Positions 5,440-9,921 of a stretch of 9,921 nt of DNA are shown in pieces. The notes below the pieces were generated by a model. That model was not told the origin of the DNA. It worked only from the letters and a program-made list of their open reading frames with translations, and made no database searches. A program made the translations under genes and the position numbers. Within the stretch, counting starts at the first letter, position 1. Each line of letters begins with the position of its first letter. This stretch comes from an uncultured Burkholderiaceae bacterium (GTDB lineage Bacteria; Pseudomonadota; Gammaproteobacteria; Burkholderiales; Burkholderiaceae): positions 1-9,921 of the forward strand of contig CALMPB010000176.1 of assembly GCA_937871985.1 (NCBI GenBank). The letters are read 5' to 3'.

Positions 5440-7085
5440 TGGATAACCAGGACGTCGAGCTGGTGCGGGAAATCATGGCCGACCAGGCCGCGATGGAGGC
5501 CGCTCGGGAGTCGTTTCATGGTCAGTGGAACGAGGTTATCGATCAGGTCTTGCCGCGGTATCGCAAGTTTGGCGAGGCCACCAACAACACGCCAGGGCAG
5601 AAGCGCACAGAGAAGATTTTCGACGCCACGCCCATGCTGGCGCTGCGCCACTTCGCTGCGGCTGAGGATTCGTTGATCACGCCACGAGTACAGAAGTGGC
5701 ACCGCCTGACGGTTTCGACTGAAGACCTGAAGGATTCGCCGCCGGTCCGGCAATACCTGGAGCAGGTGACCAATACACTGTTTGCCCACCGCTACCGGTG
5801 GCGCGCCAATTTCGCGGCCCAGATTGGCGAGTCATACATCAGCCACGGCGCCTTTGGTGCCGGCGGCATCATGATCGACGATGTGCTTGGGGATGGCATC
5901 CGCTACCGCACGCTGAGCATGAGCCGCACCTGGTTCAGCGAAGACGCGTTCGGAATGGTCGACAAGTGCCATATCAAGTGGGGCCTCACGCTGCGCCAGG
6001 CGGCGCAGAAGTTCGGGCGCAGTTCCCTGACGCCTCAGATGCAGTTGGCCCTGGAGCGCACGCCCGAGGCTGTGTACCAGTTCCTGCACTCGGTCCGGCC
6101 GCGCACCGAGCGCGACGACAGCCGCCTGGACAGGCGGAACATGCCGATCCAATCGGTGTGGCTATGCCTGGATGCCGGCAACCACATCGTCGAGCACAGC
6201 GGCTACCGCACCTTTCCGGCCGCAATTGGCCGGTTCTACGCGACCGATGATTCGCCCTATGGCTACTCGCCTGCCATGGACTCTTTGCCCGATGTGCGGA
6301 TGCTGAACGCCATGGAGAAGACGAACATCAAGGGGGCACAGAAGGCGGTGGACCCTCCCTTGATTCTGGCGGACGACGGCGCGCTGGAGGCGTTTGATCT
6401 GCGCGCCGGCGCGCTGAACTTCGGCTACATGGGCATGAACGGCAACGAACTGGTTAAACCCCTGGGCCTGGGCGCCAACGTCCCCATGGGCATCGACTAC
6501 GCCAACCAGAAACGCGAGGCCGTGAACCTCGGCTTCTATGTCACGTTGTTCCAGATTCTGGTCGACAACCATCAGATGACCGCCACCGAGGTCCTGCAGC
6601 GCGCCCAGGAGAAGGGGGTGCTGCTCGGCCCCACCATGGGCCGTGTGCAGTCAGAGATGCTTGGAGCTCTGATCACGCGGGAAATCGACATCCTGTCGCA
6701 CGCTGGGGCGCTGCCGGAAATGCCGCCGGAGCTCCAGGAGGCCGGTGGCGTGGTGGAAATCGAGTATGACAGCCCCCTGAACCAGGCGATGCGCGCCGAG
6801 GAAGGCGCCAATGTGCTGCGTTGGGTCGAGGCTTCTGCCCCCTTCATTCAGGCCGACCCGAGTGCGGCGCGCGCCATGAACGCGGAAGCCATCGTGCGAG
6901 GACTGGGAGACGTGTTCAGCGTGCCGCAGCGCTACATGCGGGACGAGGAAGAAGTCGCAGGCATGGACGCGGCTGCGGCTCAGCAGGAGCAGGCCGCCCA
7001 GCTACTGGAGGCTGCGCCTGTCGCAGCTGGCGCCGCAAAGGATCTTACGGCCGCTGCCGTCAATGCCTCGAACGCCCGCATATGA
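5439..7085 (+). CDS. Portal (head-to-tail connector) protein
   Basis: This 548-aa protein matches the podoviral head-to-tail connecting protein family (T7 gp8-like). The portal is a dodecameric ring at one capsid vertex through which DNA enters and leaves and to which the tail attaches. Family-like features include the early WNEVIDQVLPRYRKF (30-44), the TEKIFDATPMLALRHFAA segment (57-74), GAFGAGGIMIDD (137-148), a central stem/wing region, and a helical Ala/Gln-rich C-terminus (about 510-548) that fits the portal crown or barrel. The length is normal for the family. The start is set by the TGATG overlap with the gene before; the upstream ribosome site is weak, so translation is probably coupled. 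The end overlaps the next gene (ATGA). Confidence 0.93.
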   Translation: MDNQDVELVREIMADQAAMEAARESFHGQWNEVIDQVLPRYRKFGEATNNTPGQKRTEKIFDATPMLALRHFAAAEDSLITPRVQKWHRLTVSTEDLKDSPPVRQYLEQVTNTLFAHRYRWRANFAAQIGESYISHGAFGAGGIMIDDVLGDGIRYRTLSMSRTWFSEDAFGMVDKCHIKWGLTLRQAAQKFGRSSLTPQMQLALERTPEAVYQFLHSVRPRTERDDSRLDRRNMPIQSVWLCLDAGNHIVEHSGYRTFPAAIGRFYATDDSPYGYSPAMDSLPDVRMLNAMEKTNIKGAQKAVDPPLILADDGALEAFDLRAGALNFGYMGMNGNELVKPLGLGANVPMGIDYANQKREAVNLGFYVTLFQILVDNHQMTATEVLQRAQEKGVLLGPTMGRVQSEMLGALITREIDILSHAGALPEMPPELQEAGGVVEIEYDSPLNQAMRAEEGANVLRWVEASAPFIQADPSAARAMNAEAIVRGLGDVFSVPQRYMRDEEEVAGMDAAAAQQEQAAQLLEAAPVAAGAAKDLTAAAVNASNARI

Positions 7086-7384
7086 ACATCCCCTTCAAAT
7101 TCCGCATGATGTTCGGCCGCCGCGCCGCGTACCAGCGCGCATTCCTGGACGACAAAGGCCAGTTGACCGACGCCGGCCAGCGAGTCATGGCAGACCTGGC
7201 CAAGTTCTGCCGTGTCCGCGAGTCCATCACGGTGGTGTCGCCGATCACGCGCACCGTGGACACCCACGCCTCGATGCAGGCGGAGGGCCGCCGCGAGGTG
7301 TTTAACCGCCTCGCGTACTACCTCAAGCTCAGTGAGCAAGACATTTTCCAGTTGATGGAGCGAGAACATGCACGCCCTGAATAA
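7082..7384 (+). CDS. Bbp19-like phage protein (100 aa)
   Basis: The protein matches the Bbp19-like family named after Bordetella phage BPP-1. Residues 18-45 (QRAFLDDKGQ followed by AGQRVMADLAKFCRV) and 59-81 (VDTHASMQAEGRREVFNRLA and on) give the pattern 'Y...F....G..V..DL..FC' then 'D....M...EGRR.V..RL...L' typical of it. The molecular role is not established to my knowledge; its fixed place between portal and scaffold points to head assembly or head completion. The start is ATG 7082, forming ATGA with the portal stop; no independent ribosome site is visible. Its last 17 nt overlap the scaffold gene in another frame. Confidence 0.85.
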   Translation: MNIPFKFRMMFGRRAAYQRAFLDDKGQLTDAGQRVMADLAKFCRVRESITVVSPITRTVDTHASMQAEGRREVFNRLAYYLKLSEQDIFQLMEREHARPE

Positions 7385-8108
7385 ACGTTTTCTCTTTGCC
7401 CGTCTGCTGCGCAACGAAGCCGCGGCAGATACCCCGCCGGCTGGTGGCGCAGCTGCGGCAACCCCGCCGGATTCTGCTGCCGCCACGCCGCCCGCAGATT
7501 CGCAGGTTACTGCGCCCTCTTGGCACGAAAGTATCCAGGACGCTGGCTTGAAAGCGTTCATCGAAGGTAAGGGTTTTAAGGATGCGGGCGAGGCGGTGAA
7601 GGCGCTGCAGGATCTGGAAGGCCAGACAGCCAAGCCGGAATCCGCCGATGCCTACAAACTGCCGGTGCCCGAGGGCCAGGACGCGGCGTTCGCCACCGAG
7701 GCGGCCAAGTGGATGCACGAGGCCGGTATCCCGGTGGCCCAGGCCCAGGCACTCGCCACGAAGTGGAACCAGTACCAGGCGGCTCAGCAGGAGCAGGCGG
7801 ACACCGCGCGCCAGCAGCAGGGCGAGCGCGACGTGCAGGACCTGAAGAAGGAATGGGGCGGTCAGTACGACGCCAACACTGAATTGGCCAAGCGCGCGGT
7901 GCGCACTTTTGGTGCGGACGAGCAGGCGCTGGAGAAGATTTCCAAAGCCCTCGGCGATGGCGAAACGTTGCGGCTTTTCCACCGCATCGGCAAGCACCTC
8001 GGCGAGGGAACCCTGATACCGGCGGGCGGCGATCGCGGCGCAAACCCCCCGGCCAACTCTGACGCCGCACGAGCCGCTCGGATGTTCCCGAGCATGAAGA
8101 CCTCTTAA
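7368..8108 (+). CDS. Capsid scaffold / assembly protein
   Basis: This 246-aa acidic, mostly helical protein lies directly before the capsid gene, the usual place of the scaffold, which guides coat subunits into a prohead and then leaves. After a short basic start, residues 18-46 are low-complexity with repeated TPP units (DTPPAGG, ATPPDS, ATPPADS). The segment SWHESIQDAGLKAFIEGKGF with KDAGEAVKALQDLEGQ (51-86) is typical of phage scaffold-like proteins. A Gln/Ala-rich helical stretch (about 105-150, likely coiled coil) is followed by LKKEWGGQYDANTELAKRAV (159-178) and a C-terminal helix. GGAG at 7357-7360, spacing 7, supports ATG 7368. No protease motif is evident. Assignment rests on composition, pattern and position. 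Confidence 0.82.
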   Translation: MHALNKRFLFARLLRNEAAADTPPAGGAAAATPPDSAAATPPADSQVTAPSWHESIQDAGLKAFIEGKGFKDAGEAVKALQDLEGQTAKPESADAYKLPVPEGQDAAFATEAAKWMHEAGIPVAQAQALATKWNQYQAAQQEQADTARQQQGERDVQDLKKEWGGQYDANTELAKRAVRTFGADEQALEKISKALGDGETLRLFHRIGKHLGEGTLIPAGGDRGANPPANSDAARAARMFPSMKTS

Positions 8109-8114
8109 CCACCC

Positions 8115-8125
8115 AGGAGATATCG
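8115..8125 (+). promoter_or_regulatory. Strong ribosome binding site of the capsid gene
   Basis: AGGAG at 8115-8119 lies 6 nt before ATG 8126, in the block GGAGATATC (8116-8124). The same nine bases occur at the same distance before the cement-protein start. It lies in an untranslated 17-bp gap, unlike most genes here. Confidence 0.85.
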
Positions 8126-9130
8126 ATGCCCACCATCGGTAACGAATCGCTCAGCATCATCGACGTCGCCAAGCGGCTCGACCCCAATGGCGACACCGCC
8201 GACGTGGCCGAACTGCTGGCGCAAACCAACGAAATCGTCCAGGACATACCCTGGGTCGAGGGCAACTTGGCCACGGGCAATCGGACGACGATCCGCACCG
8301 GCTACCCGTCCACGACGTGGCGCAAGCTCTACGGCGGGACCCCTGTGTCCAAGTCCACGACGGCACAGGTGGACGACGCATGCGGGATGCTGACGGCCCG
8401 CAGCGAGCCCGACGTGAAGGCAGTGCGTATGGCCAATGACCCCGGCGCTTTCCGCCTGGACGAGGCCAACGCTTTCATCGAGAAGATGGGCCAGGACTTC
8501 GCCACGGCGTTCCTGTATGGCGATACGTCCATCAATCCCGAACAGTTCTACGGTCTGCAGCCGCGGTACTCCGCCATCAGCGGCAGCAACGTCTCGCAGA
8601 ACATCATCAGCGCCGGCGGCGGCGGTAGCGACAACACGTCGATCTATCTGGTCGGCTGGGGCAAGAACAAGGTTTTCGGCATCTACCCGAAGAATTCGAA
8701 GGCGGGCCTCACCCATCAAGACCTCGGCGAGCTGGACGCGTTCGACGCGAACGGCGACCGCTACCGCGCCTATGGCGACCTGTTCGAATGGGATTGCGGC
8801 CTGGTCGTCAAGGATTGGCGCTATGTCTCCCGGATCTGCAACATCGACGTCTCCGACGCGGCGGCCGGCACTGGCACCATGGCGAATCAGAAGCTGATCG
8901 AGCTGATGATCGACGCCAAGAACCGCCTCCCCATGCTGACCGGCGGTGGCGTGCAGCCGCGCTTCTACGTGAACCGGACCATCAAGTCGGCCCTGGAGAA
9001 GATGGCGCTCAACAAGTCCAGTGCTGCGCTCTCCATCCGCGAGGCGGCCGGCCAGTTCGAAACCAACTTCCTGGGCATCCCCATCCGCCTGGTCGATCAA
9101 CTGCTGAACACCGAGGCGGTGGTCAGCTAA
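8126..9130 (+). CDS. Major capsid protein (BPP-1-like)
   Basis: This 334-aa protein forms the icosahedral shell. It follows the scaffold and precedes the cement gene, as in BPP-1-like phages. Family-like segments are the N-terminal TIGNESLSIIDVAKRLDP, PWVEGN (42-47), the KLYGGTPVSKSTTAQVDDAC segment (67-86), FAT.FLYGDTSINPEQFYGL (125-144), IYPKNSKAGLTHQDLGE (186-202) and the Trp-rich EWDCGLVVKDWRYVSRICNI (221-240). BPP-1 major capsid protein is known from cryo-EM to have an HK97-like fold with an altered chain topology; by similarity the same may hold here, which is inference. The length is normal and no internal protease or delta domain is seen. It has a strong ribosome site and a free-standing start, consistent with high expression. 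Confidence 0.93.
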   Translation: MPTIGNESLSIIDVAKRLDPNGDTADVAELLAQTNEIVQDIPWVEGNLATGNRTTIRTGYPSTTWRKLYGGTPVSKSTTAQVDDACGMLTARSEPDVKAVRMANDPGAFRLDEANAFIEKMGQDFATAFLYGDTSINPEQFYGLQPRYSAISGSNVSQNIISAGGGGSDNTSIYLVGWGKNKVFGIYPKNSKAGLTHQDLGELDAFDANGDRYRAYGDLFEWDCGLVVKDWRYVSRICNIDVSDAAAGTGTMANQKLIELMIDAKNRLPMLTGGGVQPRFYVNRTIKSALEKMALNKSSAALSIREAAGQFETNFLGIPIRLVDQLLNTEAVVS

Positions 9131-9138
9131 GGAACTGT

Positions 9139-9154
9139 GCCGCCTTCGGGCGGC
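9139..9154 (+). other. UUCG-capped hairpin between capsid and cement genes
   Basis: GCCGCC (9139-9144) and GGCGGC (9149-9154) form a perfect 6-bp stem around a TTCG tetraloop, an especially stable RNA loop. It begins 8 nt after the capsid stop and ends 26 nt before the cement start. No U-run follows, so it is more likely an mRNA-stabilising or attenuating element than a full intrinsic terminator. Confidence 0.65.
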
Positions 9155-9170
9155 GCGCCTTCAAGACACT

Positions 9171-9180
9171 GGAGATATCC
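9171..9180 (+). promoter_or_regulatory. Ribosome binding site of the cement-protein gene
   Basis: GGAG (9171-9174) lies 6 nt before ATG 9181. The block GGAGATATC (9171-9179) is identical to the one before the capsid gene and decides this start over the longer in-frame reading from 8788. Confidence 0.85.
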
Positions 9181-9627
9181 ATGATTCTCGACAAATCCAA
9201 CGAATTTTCGGACGCCCAGGCGGTCACTGCCAGCGCCATTTCCACCAACGTCATTGACCACAACCCGGCGAACAAAAACGCTACCGTCGACATCGGGACT
9301 GGCGAGGACGTCTATCTGGTTGTGCAAGTGGACCAGGCCGCTGCCGCCGCTGGCGCCGCCACGGTGGTCATCACGCTGGAATCCAGCGCGGCCGCAGGTC
9401 TGACGTCGCCCACCGTGCATTACACGTCCGCGTCCTTGGCCCTGGCCGATATGACCGCCGGCAAGGAATTGGTCAAGGTGAAGCTGCCCTCCGGCGATTA
9501 CAAGCGCTACCTCGGTGTGCGTTTCACCGTCGACACCGGGCCGCTCACCGCCGGCCAGTTCTCGGCCTTTTTGGTCAAGGATATCCAGACGAAGCAGCAG
9601 TACAAGTCTGGCTACACGGTGCTCTAA
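9181..9627 (+). CDS. Capsid cement (decoration) protein, Bbp16-like
   Basis: The 148-aa product matches the Bbp16 family of capsid cement proteins. The start MILDKSNEFSDAQAVTASAI, the STNVIDH segment, the DIGTGEDVYLVVQVDQA strand (37-53), a run of beta-strand-like segments (ATVVITLESS, LVKVKLPSG) and KRYLGVRFTVDTGPLTAGQF (105-124) fit this group. In BPP-1 such a protein binds the outside of the shell and has a beta-sandwich (jellyroll) fold; it strengthens the capsid against internal DNA pressure. ATG 9181 is chosen for its ribosome site and because the family begins MILDK. It follows the capsid gene by 50 bp, and a hairpin in that gap may adjust the relative output of the two proteins. Confidence 0.9.
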   Translation: MILDKSNEFSDAQAVTASAISTNVIDHNPANKNATVDIGTGEDVYLVVQVDQAAAAAGAATVVITLESSAAAGLTSPTVHYTSASLALADMTAGKELVKVKLPSGDYKRYLGVRFTVDTGPLTAGQFSAFLVKDIQTKQQYKSGYTVL

Positions 9628-9630
9628 GCC

Positions 9631-9921
9631 ATGGCCAAGTACATCGCACTGGAGCGGGGCCAGATCCCCGCGAACGTCACCCCGGTCAAGCGGCCGGAGT
9701 TGACCGGTGAGCGGCGTGTCATGCGCATGGTCGAGGCAGGTGAGGTGTTCGACTTCAACGGCAAGCCTGGCCGTTGGATGCGTCCCTACAAGGACGAGGA
9801 CGAGGCCGGGAGCAGCCAGCCGGGAAACGGTGGCGGCCGTCGTGGCCGGAGTTCGACGAGCGAGGCCGGGAGCAGCCAGACCGGCCAGACCGATTCGCAA
9901 GCGCAGGCCGCGCGCGGAAGC
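9631..9921 (+). CDS. Hypothetical head-module protein, 3' partial
   Basis: The frame is open from ATG 9631 to the last base (97 codons, no stop). The first ~55 residues look folded: MAKYIALERGQI, then VKRPELTGERRVMRMVEAGE and FDFNGKPGRWMRPYKDEDE, a short beta-like unit with a 'F.F.GKPGRWM' turn. From about residue 56 the sequence becomes low-complexity and rich in Gly, Ser, Arg and Gln, and contains the hexapeptide EAGSSQ twice at a 20-residue distance. I do not recognise the family. Placed right after the cement gene, it may be a minor head or head-completion protein. There is no clear ribosome site; the ATG lies 3 nt after the cement stop, so coupling is likely. Confidence 0.7.
   Translation, partial: MAKYIALERGQIPANVTPVKRPELTGERRVMRMVEAGEVFDFNGKPGRWMRPYKDEDEAGSSQPGNGGGRRGRSSTSEAGSSQTGQTDSQAQAARGS
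9801..9879 (+). repeat. 19-bp direct repeat at 60-bp spacing
   Basis: CGAGGCCGGGAGCAGCCAG occurs at 9801-9819 and again, identically, at 9861-9879. The spacing is exactly 60 bp, so both copies are read in the same frame and encode EAGSSQ in the tail of the last gene. Confidence 0.9.

Noticed and set aside
8105..9100. 331-codon open frame on the - strand opposite nearly the whole capsid gene
   Set aside because: It mirrors the codon phase of the capsid gene in GC-rich DNA, has no recognisable protein pattern and no ribosome site I could support. The + strand gene is clear.
9139..9165. Rho-independent terminator after the capsid gene
   Set aside because: The stem is good but is followed by GCGCCTTCAAG, with no U-run.
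1..9921. Diversity-generating retroelement, CRISPR array, tRNA, insertion sequence or integrase within the window
   Set aside because: No reverse transcriptase motif, spaced repeat series, tRNA cloverleaf, transposase or recombinase was found on reading; the window is filled by phage replication, packaging and head genes.

Overview
The window is part of a tailed-phage genome or prophage. It is GC-rich, and all supported genes lie on the + strand, packed end to end with ATGA, TGATG or GTGA overlaps, so the whole stretch reads as one long transcription unit. The head genes resemble those of the short-tailed (podovirus) phages related to Bordetella phage BPP-1. The Bbp19-type small protein between portal and scaffold, and the Bbp16-type cement protein directly after the major capsid gene, are the most telling. 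Base composition and this relationship suggest a Gram-negative host such as a beta- or gammaproteobacterium (Bordetella, Achromobacter, Burkholderia or similar). The host cannot be fixed from the sequence alone.

Layout. Positions 1-2438 hold a replication and recombination module: the C-terminal end of a probable replication protein, an unrecognised 123-128 aa protein, a stand-alone RecA-fold (DnaB/T7 gp4-like) helicase, a RuvC-like resolvase with an unusual cysteine-rich N-terminal extension, and a 41-residue single-pass membrane protein. Positions 2431-3228 hold two small accessory proteins, one unknown with a basic tract and one with a helix-turn-helix look. Positions 3225-5167 hold the DNA-packaging pair, TerS and TerL. 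After a 62-bp gap with two stem-loops, positions 5230-9627 hold the head module in order: small Pro/Ala-rich conserved protein, portal, Bbp19-like protein, scaffold, major capsid protein and capsid cement protein. A final gene of unknown function starts at 9631 and runs off the window.

How the parts fit: the helicase and resolvase act on replicating or recombining phage DNA, TerS and TerL feed that DNA through the portal, the scaffold directs capsid assembly, and the cement protein decorates the mature shell. The two most highly needed structural proteins (capsid and cement) are the ones preceded by real untranslated gaps, and they share an identical 9-nt Shine-Dalgarno block. No RNA genes, insertion sequences, CRISPR arrays, integrase or lysis genes are visible. 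No gene-free stretch exceeds 62 bp. I did not find a clear candidate for a wholly new biological system; the oddities are local and are listed as findings.
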